Positions 29,000 to 38,104 are shown, numbered from the stretch's first letter. The stretch: DNA of 64,000 nucleotides from Thiorhodovibrio frisius (GCF_033954835.1 NZ_CP121471.1:3094501-3158500), one strand, 5' to 3'. Notes: generated by a model not told the origin, from the sequence alone. Made by a program: numbers and translations.

Positions 29000-29451
29000 G
29001 GGCCGGATTGGCCGACGCCAGCCATCAAGGGCAGTTCCCGCTGGGGCGGCGCAAAGCCCAGGTAGCGGTCAACTCGCTCGCGTTCCCGCGCCATGTCGAT
29101 CACCCAGCCCGCCCCGGAGACCAGCTCCGGTTGGGACGGTCGCGCGGTGCCTCCGTCCAGGGGAATGAAGATCCATTCCTCAATGCTCGTTTGGCGTGGA
29201 GTCGACAGGTATTGGTGGATGCCGGCAGAGACTTGGGCAAGCTGCGCACTGCGGGCGCCGAAGCAGTCTTCGAGGGCGCGCAAGGCAGCGAAGGTCAATA
29301 GGTCCGCCTTATTGAATCGCCGTGCGCTCCGCTCCTGGGTGGGAATACCGGAAAAAGGTGGCAGCTGCACCCATGCGTGGACGCGAGAACGGCTGACGCC
29401 CTTCAGGGCAGCGCAGACATCTTTTGTGGTGAAGGCGTGGCGGGTGGACAT
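28996..29451 (-). CDS. MerR-like HTH protein, likely controller of the restriction-modification operon
   Basis: 151 residues. The N-terminus (FTTKDVCAALKGVSRSRVHA, then a wing-like GIPTQERSARRFNKADLL) reads as a MerR-type winged helix that recognises DNA. The C-terminal part has no effector domain that I recognise. First gene of the operon and four-base overlapped with the methyltransferase. From position and type it probably regulates the operon or contributes to specificity; this is inference. A TATAAT lies about 35 bases upstream on the same strand. Confidence 0.7.
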   Translation of the reverse strand: MSTRHAFTTKDVCAALKGVSRSRVHAWVQLPPFSGIPTQERSARRFNKADLLTFAALRALEDCFGARSAQLAQVSAGIHQYLSTPRQTSIEEWIFIPLDGGTARPSQPELVSGAGWVIDMARERERVDRYLGFAPPQRELPLMAGVGQSGP

Positions 29452-29483
29452 GGCTGCCTATTTCGGAAAACAAAACTGTTTCG

Positions 29484-29510
29484 ATTATAAAGCAGATCCG
29501 ACGCTGTCGC
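29484..29510 (-). promoter_or_regulatory. candidate promoter of the restriction-modification operon
   Basis: On the minus strand TATAAT lies at 29489-29484 and GCGACA, a weak -35, at 29510-29505, with a 15-base spacer. The start of the HTH gene is about 33 bases downstream. The -10 is perfect, the -35 poor, which would suit an activator-dependent or weakly controlled promoter. Confidence 0.4.
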
Positions 29511-29830
29511 GCGTATTTTTTCAGACATCCATCAAAACATTTATCAAAACAAGCACTGAAATCAGTCATCACCCCATGGATCGAAGAAAATCAATGGGGT
29601 CAGACTCGATTGTTCCTATCGCTTGTGCCGAGAGGGCTCCCTCTGCGTGGAATGCACCGCCCGATCCCCGCTCAGGTCAGCTCAGTAACCCAAACGTTAG
29701 CAGGGGTTTCGAGTAGGACAAGCACGCCAAAAACGGTAGGGTGAAGTTTGTTTTCTCTGTTTGCCGCCTGGTTTCCCAGCGGTGCCACAATATCTCACCC
29801 ATGGCTCAAGTTGATACCTGCCCCCTCTCA

Positions 29831-29865
29831 GAACCGGACAAGCAGCTTTCCTGCCCATCCGGCTC
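29831..29865 (-). ncRNA. group II intron domain V
   Basis: On the minus strand the sequence begins GAGCCGGATGGGCAGGAAAG and ends CCGGTTC, folding into the typical 34-35 nucleotide domain V: outer GAGCCGG/CCGGTTC stem, bulge, then GCAG/CTGC closed by a GAAA tetraloop. It lies about 15 bases after the remnant of the maturase domain, as expected. The catalytic triad position reads AGC rather than being obviously broken. The exact 3' splice site was not resolved. Confidence 0.7.
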
Positions 29866-29879
29866 CCCGATCGGGTCAT

Positions 29880-31096
29880 TCAGCAAGCCTCCGCGCTTCG
29901 AAAAGGATTCAGGTCGTTGAGGATAAGTACGCACGGCCAGCCAATGCCTTTCAGTGCTTGGTTGAACCGATCCCAGTTGCATGCCTTGCGCTGGCTCTTG
30001 CGGTTGAGCCTTTTGTACAGGATGTGCGTCGCGCGGTAGACAAAGTTGTTGCAACTGGTCGCGTTATCCGTGATGGCGTAGTAGTTCAGGTGGCCGGCCA
30101 CGCGTGCCTTGGCGCTGCGTAGCATTTCGCCTTTGGTCAGTTTGTGTCTTGCCTTTCCCGCTCATTCGTCGAAGGCTTTCAGACCTGCGCCGAGTTTCTT
30201 GCGAGCGGTACGGCGTTTGACCTTGAAGTATCCCCGCTTGGTCTTCCAGCAGTAGTGGGTGAATCCGAGAAAGGTGAACTCGTCCGGCTTCTTCCCCTTC
30301 CGTTGGGCATTGCTTCGGGCAAAACGCCCGAATTCGATGCAGCGGGTCTTCTCTTCAGCGAGACTCAGCCCGAACTGTTCCAGCCGTTCCGATAGGGCTT
30401 TCATGAAGGCCTCTGCTTCTCCCTTGTACAGAAATCCAGCTACGAAGTCATCGGCATATCGAAAGTAGTACGCCTCACCTTCACATCGTGGCTCTACCCA
30501 CCGACTGAACCAAAGGTCCAGTACGCAGTGCAGGTAGATGTTCGACAGCAGCGGTGAAAGGATTGATCCTTGCGGTGTCCCTTCTTCGGGGCAGCCTGTA
30601 TCAGGCCGTCTTCGAGGATTCCGCCTTTGAGCATACGCGCTATCAGCTTGAGAATCCGTGGGGCGCCGATCCGGTGGCGAAGAAACTTCAGCATCCAATC
30701 GTGATTTACCTTGTTGAAGAAGCTTGTGATGTCGGCTTCAACCACATGGTTTAACCGCTTCTGCTGGATCGCTTCTCCCAGCTTCGCCAGGCATTGGTGC
30801 TGGCTGTGCTGCGGTCGATACCCGTAACTGCTGTCTTCGAACTGCTCTTCGTAGATTGGCTCCAGTACTCGCTTTACCGCCAGTTCCACCAGTTTGTCTT
30901 CAAAACAGCTGATGCCCAGCGGCCGACCCTTTTCGCTTCCCGCCTTCGGGATGTAGCTGCGCCGTTTGGGCTGGGGATGGTATCCCATCCGTTTCAGCCG
31001 ACCCGACAGGTCTGCGAGGTTTGCCTCCAACTCCAGTCCGTACCCCTCCTTGGTTACACCATCCATCCCTGCCCCGCCCGATTGCCGGGCAGCCAA
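29880..31096 (-). pseudogene. ltrA: group II intron reverse transcriptase/maturase, broken
   Basis: A LtrA-type protein read across two lesions. The first part (31096 to about 30600) carries reverse-transcriptase blocks (GRPLGISCFEDKLVELAVKR, SSYGYRPQHSQHQ, HVVEADITSFFNKVNHDW). A one-base frameshift near 30597 precedes GCPEEGTPQGSILSPLLSNI and the catalytic RYADDFVAGF. An in-frame TGA at 30162-30164 then interrupts the protein before the maturase segment AGHLNYYAITDN and NRKSQRKACNW, which ends with the typical LNDLNPFRS. The N-terminus begins at a GTG-like start close to a sharp sequence change near 31130, so the 5' half of the intron RNA seems lost. Confidence 0.8.
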
Positions 31097-31306
31097 CAGC
31101 AGGGGTCACAGCAGAGGTCAGGTCCCGCATTGTAGCGTCCCTCAAATACTGCTAGACGGAGTCGGAATCAAAGTGCCCAAGCTCAGATTATTTCGCCTTC
31201 CAAGGAAAAAACCTCGTCACTTTTCATCAAAAACAGCCTTCAATGTGGTGGCATCCGATAGCTCCTCTCCCCACCTCTCTAACTGATCGGTATCGGCACG
31301 CTCCAA

Positions 31307-31500
31307 TCACTCATCCACCCACTTGGGTAGATCCGCACCAAAACGGCGTTGAAGCAGTCGGCGCAGCAAGCGGCTTTGTCCTAGTTGCGTCCACTGGGCG
31401 GTCCAATCGGTGGTGGTGTGGGTGGCTAGCATGATGCTGATCTCCTGTGCGTCGCGCAGTTTGCCCGCATTCAGGTTGGGCAGATGGGGGCGCAGGCCGA
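31307..31500 (-). pseudogene. C-terminal fragment resembling DUF4351/Rpn-type proteins
   Basis: The minus strand reads LRPHLPNLNAGKLRDAQEIS, then a linker and LLRRLLQRRFGADLPKWVDE before a stop. The RLLxRRFG-LP pattern is typical of the C-terminal tail of recombination-promoting nuclease (Rpn) relatives. No start is present and the body is missing. The rest of 31097-31648 shows no gene that I can support. Confidence 0.3.
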
Positions 31501-31648
31501 TCCGGTTTGCCCATTCCCACGCGGCTCGTGGGAACCAGAGGGAACATTCACCGGCATGCGGGAGCGAATGGCATCCGCGATGACCGCCGTGATCGGGCTT
31601 CGTTGTCGCGGTTGCAAACCGCTCCCACCGTCGAGCGCGGGTGTTGCC

Positions 31649-32148
31649 TCACTGTCGTCTTCTGCTATAGAAACATCTCGATCTCATCACCACTCCCCTC
31701 CCCTTCCTTCCAGGCGGGCGAAGTCTTTTACATAGGTCGCGCGCCACTCTTCTCTGGTTGCGCTCTGGACAGCTAGGCAGGGCCAGCCCGGAGAGCCGAT
31801 TCGAGCTTGCGAGGGCTTGGGTCGAGGTGGCGGGGTCGGTGCGCTTGACCCGCTCCAGCGCCTTGGTGAGTCCCGAGTCTTGTGATGCGCCCTGCTCCGC
31901 CGTGAACTTGACGGCGCGTGCCGCTGAAGCGACGGATTCCACCTGGATGGACTGGGGGGCCGGATACTCGCCGTCTTCATCGCCGGCACGGACGGTGATG
32001 TTCCAGTTGCCGGCGGTGGTGTAGACGTGCGTCGCCTGGGTCTGGTCGCCGGTGATGGTGAGGACGAAGCCGTCTCCCCAGTCGATCTCCCAGAACGCCA
32101 GGGCGTCGGCGCCGGGGTCCGCTGCGGCCAGGGCCAGGGTGTAGAACG
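31649..32148 (-). pseudogene. PKD-domain protein fragment cut by an IS91-like end
   Basis: The frame enters from the insertion junction and reads FYTLALAAADPGADALAFWE then IDWGDG and ATHVYTTAGNWNITVRAGDE, a clear PKD beta-sandwich (WxxDWGDG and HxYxxxGxWxxTV). A tail rich in Ser/Ala follows to a stop at 31649. PKD domains occur in secreted or surface proteins. The upstream part of the gene is absent; the IS91-like terminus starts after GAAC at 32145-32148, which itself codes within the domain. Confidence 0.6.
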
Positions 32149-33215
32149 GATAGGAAATCCAAGCCACCCTGAGCGTCCAGGTTGGCCCGATGAAGGAGGT
32201 TAGCGGGGTTGGGGTGCGCGGTCAACGTCCAACTGCGGGGCTGACGGACGTCAGGGCGGTGCAGGCATGCGTGTACTAGGGTGCTTGCGCGTGCATCTAC
32301 GGGGCAGCGTGCCACCGGCAGACGAGAGGGGCTGCACCGTTGCCTGCGAGAGAGACGGCGGCTACCAGGCGACGCGCTGATCGAACTCGAAGTCGGGCTC
32401 GGGCTGCTGGAGGAGGTCCCAGTCCGGCATCGGCTCGGGTGCCTCGTTCCAGGCGGGCGGTCCGCAGGCGGGCGAGATCGGGGGTGGACGCGGTGGGTCA
32501 CCGATGTGGGTGAGGATCTGCTCGACGGGCACGGCCTCGGAGATGAAGGCAATGATGCGCATATCCGCGCCGCAGTTGGGACAGGTCAGCGGCATCGACT
32601 CGAACAGCCGCGCCAGCAGCATGGCCCAGAGGTAGCGCGCTGGGGAGCGCGCGTTCGGGGCCGGTGCGCGACGGGGTGCGGCGAGCTCGGCGCAGGCGCT
32701 CGGGTCGTCGGTCAGGTCACGCCCCAAGACGACGGTCGCCGCACGCAGGGGCGCTTTTGGCGCGAGCACGCCATGGTAGCGATGGCGGTGGCGCCTGGGC
32801 GGGGGGATGAGTGCCGCGAGATGGTCGATCAGCTCCAGTGGCGTGAGCGTCAGCGCCGTGATGCCATTGCGCTGGGGCTTCGGTAATCGGTAGACGACCC
32901 GTTCGGCATCGAGCCGTTCCAGGCGCTCGAGCGCGAACGGGGGCCGAGCACAGTAGCGCAGCAGCCGCTCCAGCCCGGAGCGATCATACGCACCGACGCG
33001 CACCGCCGCATCCAGCGAGAAGCCGCTGTTTGCCCAAGCGAGCATTTCGCGGACGTCATCACGCTCGATCAGCCCGCTGCGGGCAAACCAGCGCAGTACC
33101 CGGATGCGCACTTGCTCGGCGATGGCGGCGAGGGCCTCCGGTGTCAGCTCAGCTGCGGGGAGAAAGCGCACGGATTGCGGGATATCTCCGGCCTCCTCGA
33201 CCGGCTCGAAGACCC
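32149..33215 (-). mobile_element. IS91-like element, 5'-truncated (copy b)
   Basis: The element starts GGATAGGAAATCCAAGCCAC immediately after GAAC, the target tetranucleotide favoured by IS91 relatives. About 210 bases of terminus, with an imperfect dyad (GCCACCC at 32163, GGTTGGC at 32180), precede the transposase stop at 32362. The transposase runs off at about 33215, where unrelated AT-rich DNA begins, so the zinc-binding N-terminus and the other terminus are gone. It cannot move on its own. Confidence 0.75.
32362..33215 (-). pseudogene. IS91-family transposase, C-terminal two-thirds
   Basis: About 284 residues reading GVFEPVEEAGDIPQSVRFLP, LLRYCARPPFALERLERLDA, ITALTLTPLELIDHLAALIP and the C-terminal zinc-like PLTCPNCGADMRIIAFISEA. 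These are features of HUH-type (Y1/Y2) IS91 transposases that act by rolling-circle transposition. The N-terminal zinc ribbon, still present in the copy at 38479-39513, is missing here. Confidence 0.75.
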
Positions 33216-33701
33216 CGTGAGTTTTGGATCAGCCGCCTATTCTTCAGATAAAACCTTGCTAAGTACGTTCTCCGCAAATTTAGAGACTTTACCTGGTGCT
33301 TCTGATGATTCTAAAACGATGGACTGGTGGAAGAAAGAACAAGAAGCATGAATTTCGAGCAGAAAAAATCTTCAAAACCCTGAGTCTGCTTTAAAGGAAT
33401 ATTTACAATGGTTGAAAAAATTACCTGGAAGCCCTGTTTTTGTGGTCTATCCACTAGCCTTTAATTTTATGTGGATTTATTGGTATTTGATTCAATTCAA
33501 GGGGAAAGTCCCTTTTCCAATTCGGGAATTGACATACGAAAATACGCAATGAGTATGTTGAAGCGAGATTATACCAGTTCCGCTAAAAGACATATGCCTG
33601 AAGAATGGTTTGATGATCTTCCGCACACACATTTAGCGGTTGATGACGCACTTGAACAAGAAGCTTTGTTTTGTAACATGCTGAGAGGAAGAGCAAAATG
33701 A
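33216..33701 (+). pseudogene. DnaQ-family 3'-5' exonuclease pseudogene
   Basis: Three frames together give one exonuclease-like protein: SANLETLPGASDDSKTMDWW (stop at 33351), then ESALKEYLQWLKKLPGSPVF and [16 protein letters not shown], then [20 protein letters not shown] and [20 protein letters not shown]. The last piece is the ExoIII-type HxAxxD motif. The first catalytic motif was removed by the IS91-like copy b. At least two frameshifts remain (near 33350 and 33490). The DNA is clearly AT-rich compared with its surroundings, a sign of acquisition from elsewhere. Confidence 0.6.
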
Positions 33702-33907
33702 TTGATAAAGAGTAGAATGCGGAAAAGCTTATCGCTCAAGGCAGATTCATAGAGGCAATCGAAATATACCAGGAGATTGCAGACTATTATTGGTTTGACG
33801 CGAAGAGTTGTCATCGTGTTGGAGATTTCGGTGAATCCTCAAAAGCGGAAAGAAAGGCTGAATATTGGTCAGCAAAAATACAAGACTTGAAACAACGAGA
33901 GAGATAG
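33698..33907 (+). pseudogene. small TPR-like protein gene with in-frame stop
   Basis: ATG at 33698 overlaps the exonuclease stop (ATGA). The frame has a TAG at codon 6, then continues as AEKLIAQGRFIEAIEIYQEI and SSKAERKAEYWSAKIQDLKQ to a stop at 33905. The pattern looks like one or two tetratricopeptide helices. The coupling and low GC suggest that it belonged to the same foreign operon as the exonuclease. Confidence 0.4.
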
Positions 33908-33987
33908 TTTTCAGCGAAAATCAGGGTGGCTTTTGCAGACAAGGCTTGAAAGCGGGCTCGCGGCTCACGATTACCCGCGCGGGACTC

Positions 33988-36483
33988 TCACCCGCTAGAA
34001 CACGCGGCCTTGCCAGGCCGCACCGGCCCCTTTAATTTTTTAAGCTTCCCCTTTAACACATCGATTGTTATTTCATTGCTAAAAAACCGAATAAACAATC
34101 GCGCGACTTGCATATGCTGTGGAGGTAATCCTTCTAGAATTGGTTCGCTTGTCTCGAAATTCCATGAAAACTCAATATCTGAATCAAGATTGTTGATTGC
34201 ATTAACCACACAATCCCATGATTCATTTGGCTTCATCAACCACTTGTAAAATGGTAATATTGCACTTTCTTGATCAGCGCTATTCAGCAAGGACAAGACC
34301 GTGTTATAACGGAGAGTGGCCCGCTTGAGATCTCGCTGAATCAATGCTAACTCCATGTCATTAGCAAGAATTGTTGTATCAAGCGGATTAATATCAAGAT
34401 GTTTCTGATAATAAGTAGCAATTTCATCGTAATTACCACCATTATTTGCATTTTGCAATAGTGATCCCAAGGCACCCCATGCCTGTTTGTGATTTGGTGT
34501 CACTTTTACTTGATTCCTAAGAGCGTCTTCTGCCTTTGTTAATTCATTGTCACTCATATAAATTTGGTATAAAACATACCACGCATCATCATGCTGGGGA
34601 TTGACATCAACCTGTGTTAAAAATGCTTTTTTCGCTTCGCTAATACGTTCAGGTTTTTTTGTTCTCAGCCAAAACTGCCCTAACTTATACCAAACTGTTT
34701 CATTGTTCGGATCTATTTGTAGCATTTCATTCATATGCTTAATATGCAAATCAATTATTTTAGGCATATATCGTCGCTCTAAATCATCTAGCTTTGCGAC
34801 TTCTTTAGCTAAAATTTCCATCAATCTTGCTCGTTGCGCATCAGTCATCGAATCCAGTATGTCGAGCCAATATCGCCTCTCATCATTATCCATTGACTCT
34901 GTGTTTTGTATTAATTCCTTAATAATTGAATCCAACTCCTTTACACGGTCCTTGCTGGCTATCCATGCTGTATATTCTGATGTCATATCCTTTTCAAGTA
35001 AAAAACTAAAAAATGAAGATAAGCCAGACTTGAATAATTGGTATCTTTTGTCTGACTCGTTTTTGTTATTTTCTGCATACATCTTCTGTTTTTCAGCTTC
35101 CAGACGCTGCTCGTCAGCTATTTGCCTCTGTTGTTCCGCCAACTGTTGCTGCAGCAACGCATACCAGGCAATCCCCCCAAAAGTCGCTACCACCAACAGA
35201 AGTACCGTGGTCACCCCGGCAAAAATGCGATTGCGCCGCCGTTGTCTACTTCGCTCTTCTGTGGCCCGTCGCCGGTCCCGATAACCTTTAACAATGCCGG
35301 TGAGTACATCATGGGTCAGTTCTACTCTTAAACTGCCATAGCGCTCTTCTAATCTGAGTAATCGGCGACTCACCAGTGTATCGATGCTTTGACGCTCAAT
35401 ACCGGGCAACAGCATTGCATCTTCCAGCGCAAAGCTGTTGCGATATCCGCCTTCAGTCAGCAGTTGCTCTTCGATAAACGGCGCGACGGCTTCAGGCAGG
35501 TCAACCAGCGAACGCTGATAAAAGTCGTTCAGGATTTCGCTCTGGTTCTGTTTGAGCAGATGCGGGGTAATTTGGGTCTGTCCGGCTTCGATTCGGCGCT
35601 GGTTCAGTTCACTGGCAATCACCGACAGCAGCGCCGGTTCGATTTCGAGCTGTTCCAGTGCTAACGACTGTTGGCGTTCACCTGCGACGAAATAGACAAT
35701 CTGTTCGGCGGTGGTGGCATCCAGCAGCTGTTGCGCCGGTTGTTGTAATACCTGTCGCGCAGCATCACCTTTCATCCGCTCTAGCCGCATCCGGTTGTGC
35801 GCCAGAGCCGGCATGGTTTGGCGCAGCCCTTCAAAGTCAGCGAGGAAGTCTTCGCGCAGGCTGATGAGGATGGGGATGGCGCCGCGCTGAAAGTCGTAAG
35901 TTTCGGCCTGGTCGGGGTTATCCGCCAGCTGTTGTTCAATATCACCTGGCAGGCGTTTTTCTATCAGGCTCGCCAGTTGTTGCAGAAACTCATCGGTGCG
36001 CTGTTGCTGGCTTGGTGTTTGACGACCGAGAGTGAAACACTCTTCAAATTGGTCAAGCACGATTACCGGAGTAAGCAAGCGGTTGCGGTTGTCCCAGAAT
36101 TCGTGGTCGCGGTGGTAGAGTCCGTGCCAGAGGCTGTTGTTGTCGGTGAGATTGGGGGCGTCAATACCGGCCTGATGTGCCTGGCTCTGGATCTGCTGCA
36201 GCAGTTGTTGCGCCAGCGGCGGTGATTGTGGGTGGTGGTCGAGGCGACAGTAGATCGGCAGGTGGCCCTGTTGCCGTAGTGGTGGAAATAGCCCGGCTTG
36301 TAGTAATGAGGTTTTGCCTAACCCCGACTGACCAAACAGGATGGTGACGCTTTGGCGTTTGACCCGTTGCAGCAGTTGCCGGCTTTCGGCTTCGCGGCCA
36401 TGAAAATAGCCAGCTTCGGCTTCGCGGTAAGCGAGCAGGCCCGGCCAGGGGTGGTTAGGGGTAAGTTGCAGGCGGTTGTCCAT
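33988..36483 (-). CDS. STAND-type NTPase with transmembrane helix and TPR-like C-terminal sensor
   Basis: 831 residues. N-terminal nSTAND-like module: HGREAESRQLLQRVKRQSVT, Walker A GQSGLGKTSLLQAG (about 51-64) and Walker B VIVLDQFEECF. A winged-helix region ends in ELTHDVLTGIVKGYRDRRRA. One hydrophobic helix (TTVLLLVVATFGGIAWYALL) and a Gln/Glu coiled coil follow. The C-terminal 300 residues are helical repeats (VNPQHDDAWYVLYQIYMSDN, VTPNHKQAWGALGSLLQ). STAND proteins bind a trigger through their repeats, oligomerise with ATP and switch on an effector. It sits 18 bases after the SIR2-TIR gene with an AAGGAG site. The C-terminal third is much more AT-rich than the N-terminal part. Confidence 0.85.
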   Translation of the reverse strand: MDNRLQLTPNHPWPGLLAYREAEAGYFHGREAESRQLLQRVKRQSVTILFGQSGLGKTSLLQAGLFPPLRQQGHLPIYCRLDHHPQSPPLAQQLLQQIQSQAHQAGIDAPNLTDNNSLWHGLYHRDHEFWDNRNRLLTPVIVLDQFEECFTLGRQTPSQQQRTDEFLQQLASLIEKRLPGDIEQQLADNPDQAETYDFQRGAIPILISLREDFLADFEGLRQTMPALAHNRMRLERMKGDAARQVLQQPAQQLLDATTAEQIVYFVAGERQQSLALEQLEIEPALLSVIASELNQRRIEAGQTQITPHLLKQNQSEILNDFYQRSLVDLPEAVAPFIEEQLLTEGGYRNSFALEDAMLLPGIERQSIDTLVSRRLLRLEERYGSLRVELTHDVLTGIVKGYRDRRRATEERSRQRRRNRIFAGVTTVLLLVVATFGGIAWYALLQQQLAEQQRQIADEQRLEAEKQKMYAENNKNESDKRYQLFKSGLSSFFSFLLEKDMTSEYTAWIASKDRVKELDSIIKELIQNTESMDNDERRYWLDILDSMTDAQRARLMEILAKEVAKLDDLERRYMPKIIDLHIKHMNEMLQIDPNNETVWYKLGQFWLRTKKPERISEAKKAFLTQVDVNPQHDDAWYVLYQIYMSDNELTKAEDALRNQVKVTPNHKQAWGALGSLLQNANNGGNYDEIATYYQKHLDINPLDTTILANDMELALIQRDLKRATLRYNTVLSLLNSADQESAILPFYKWLMKPNESWDCVVNAINNLDSDIEFSWNFETSEPILEGLPPQHMQVARLFIRFFSNEITIDVLKGKLKKLKGPVRPGKAACSSG

Positions 36484-36501
36484 AGCTCATTTCTCCTTCG
36501 G

Positions 36502-37896
36502 TTAGCGCTGTTGGCGACGATAGTTACGCACCAGTTCGACTATGCGTTGCAAAAAGGCATCATCGGCCTGTCCGTCCGGCAGCGTGCTCCAGTGGGCTTT
36601 GGTGATGGCTTCGGGCAGTTGGTCGCTGTAGGGGTCGGTTTTATCGATGACCACCGGCAGAATAAACGGCACCCCGTCGGCTATCGCCTCGGCCCGATCT
36701 GCGGCCCAGCGCCATTCTCGCCGAAAGAAGCCTTCTACTCGTTGGGTGGTATTAGCGGAAATCAGTGGCACAAACAGGGCGCTGCGGTGGATGTGGCGGC
36801 GGATTTTGAGGGCGTAGTCATCCCCCGCTTCCAGCCCTTTTTGATCAAACCAGGCATCGATGCCGACTCTGTCGAGGGCATCACGCAGGGTTTGCGCTGC
36901 GGCTCGATCTTCGCTGGCATAACTGATAAACAGGGCACCGGGTTCCATGTCGGGCCGACTCTCTACCGGCGGCACCAGTTTAATCGCCGCAGTGCTGTTA
37001 TCGGTTTTGGGGTGACGCTGTCGCCACTGCTGGTGCAGTTGGTCGATAAAGGCGGCTAAATTCTGGCCTAAGATGCGGGTGTTGTAGCTGTAGTGTTCCA
37101 GAAAGCCGATGAGCTGAACGTTGCTGGCCGAAGGCAGATCAACCAACACCTCCGTCTCCGAGCGCTGCTGCGACAGCGGTTGCCCTTTGATGGTGCGCAG
37201 CAGAAATTGCATCATCCAGCTGCTCTGTTGTCCGCCAAGCAGCAGCAGGTGGTTGTCGCGCAGAGCATCAAACAGGTAGGGCGGGCGGCGCTCTTTGGAA
37301 GGTAGGGCGTAGAGAAATTCGAGTCGATCTTCATCGGTCAAGACATAGTCGGGGCCGGCCGAGATGCGCCCCAGCAGGTGGTAGATGACCGGTTGGTGCA
37401 TCTCATTGAGGGCATCGGACAGGTCATTGGGGGTGTGAGGGGAGTAGGCAAAACTCTGCCACTGCCCGTCGCTCAAGTGTCGGGCCTGCTGTAGCGCCTG
37501 TTCCACTAGGGTATCGAAGCCTAAGGTGATGTAGAGTTGAAACGCTTCGATATCAGCCAGTTGTTGTAGCGGTAGCCATGGTCGTAGTTCCAGCTCATTC
37601 ATCACCGCTTTGAGGCGGGGGTAGATCTGTTCGCGTCGGCCCCGGTTTTGCATAAAGGTAGTGACCACTTCATTCAGGCTGGGCGTTTCGCTGGGGAGTT
37701 GTTGCGGGCGTAGGCGCAGTTTCTCGGCTAATCGTGCTGCCAGTAGTTGGTTGAGGGCGACAATCTGGCCATCTTCATCTTCCACTTTCAGTAGCGGTTC
37801 GCCGATCACCGGCACCACCTGCTGCTCTTCTATGTAGAGCAGCAGGTCGCCCCAAAACAGATCGTCATCGTTGTCTATGATAGCCTGGCTTAGCAT
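36502..37896 (-). CDS. SIR2-like and TIR-domain fusion protein, probable NAD-depleting effector
   Basis: 464 residues, AAGGAG before the ATG. Residues about 20-260 resemble a SIR2-type fold: VVPVIGEPLL at the start, TLGFDTLVEQAL, PVIYHLLGRI and LLLLGGQQSSWMMQFLLRTI. The C-terminal 140 residues are a TIR domain: GALFISYASEDRAAAQTLRD, AWFDQKGLEAGDDYALKIRR, ALFVPLISANTTQ and FFRREWRWAADRA with a candidate catalytic Glu. In bacteria both domain types cleave or sense NAD in abortive anti-phage defence. The next gene is a STAND NTPase, so recognition and killing appear split over two proteins. Calls for both domains rest on motif reading only. Confidence 0.75.
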   Translation of the reverse strand: MLSQAIIDNDDDLFWGDLLLYIEEQQVVPVIGEPLLKVEDEDGQIVALNQLLAARLAEKLRLRPQQLPSETPSLNEVVTTFMQNRGRREQIYPRLKAVMNELELRPWLPLQQLADIEAFQLYITLGFDTLVEQALQQARHLSDGQWQSFAYSPHTPNDLSDALNEMHQPVIYHLLGRISAGPDYVLTDEDRLEFLYALPSKERRPPYLFDALRDNHLLLLGGQQSSWMMQFLLRTIKGQPLSQQRSETEVLVDLPSASNVQLIGFLEHYSYNTRILGQNLAAFIDQLHQQWRQRHPKTDNSTAAIKLVPPVESRPDMEPGALFISYASEDRAAAQTLRDALDRVGIDAWFDQKGLEAGDDYALKIRRHIHRSALFVPLISANTTQRVEGFFRREWRWAADRAEAIADGVPFILPVVIDKTDPYSDQLPEAITKAHWSTLPDGQADDAFLQRIVELVRNYRRQQR

Positions 37897-37924
37897 AATG
37901 TTTTTCTCCTTAAGTGGTTCGGTT

Positions 37925-38100
37925 TATTCAGATTCGGATGATACAGCAGTGAGTTGTGTTAATGCCTGCACTGCCTGCGGATGCCCAGCGTCAATGGTTC
38001 GTTTTAGCCACTGCCGAACTCGCGAGTCGAGTTGGTTTTGCTGGTAGAGCTAACCCAAACGGTAACAGGCTTCGCAGTCGCCAATTTCGGCATCGGTGCT
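37925..38100 (-). pseudogene. Sel1/TPR-like repeat protein remnant upstream of the SIR2-TIR gene
   Basis: The minus strand reads EIGDCEACYRLG, a TAG, then LYQQNQLDSRVRQWLKRTID and AGHPQAVQALTQLTA to a stop. The alternation of Cys/Ala-rich helices and AGHPQAVQALTQL is typical of Sel1-type repeats. It ends 28 bases before the SIR2-TIR gene, same strand, so it may be the tail of a third gene of that operon. Its 5' part is replaced by a transposase remnant. Confidence 0.4.
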
Positions 38101-38104
38101 AGGA

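Noticed and set aside
29590-29700. GGGGTCAGACTCGATTG-type sequence resembling ends of REP-associated transposon elements
   Set aside because: Only one short copy is seen, with no transposase or paired repeat, so it was not listed as an element.
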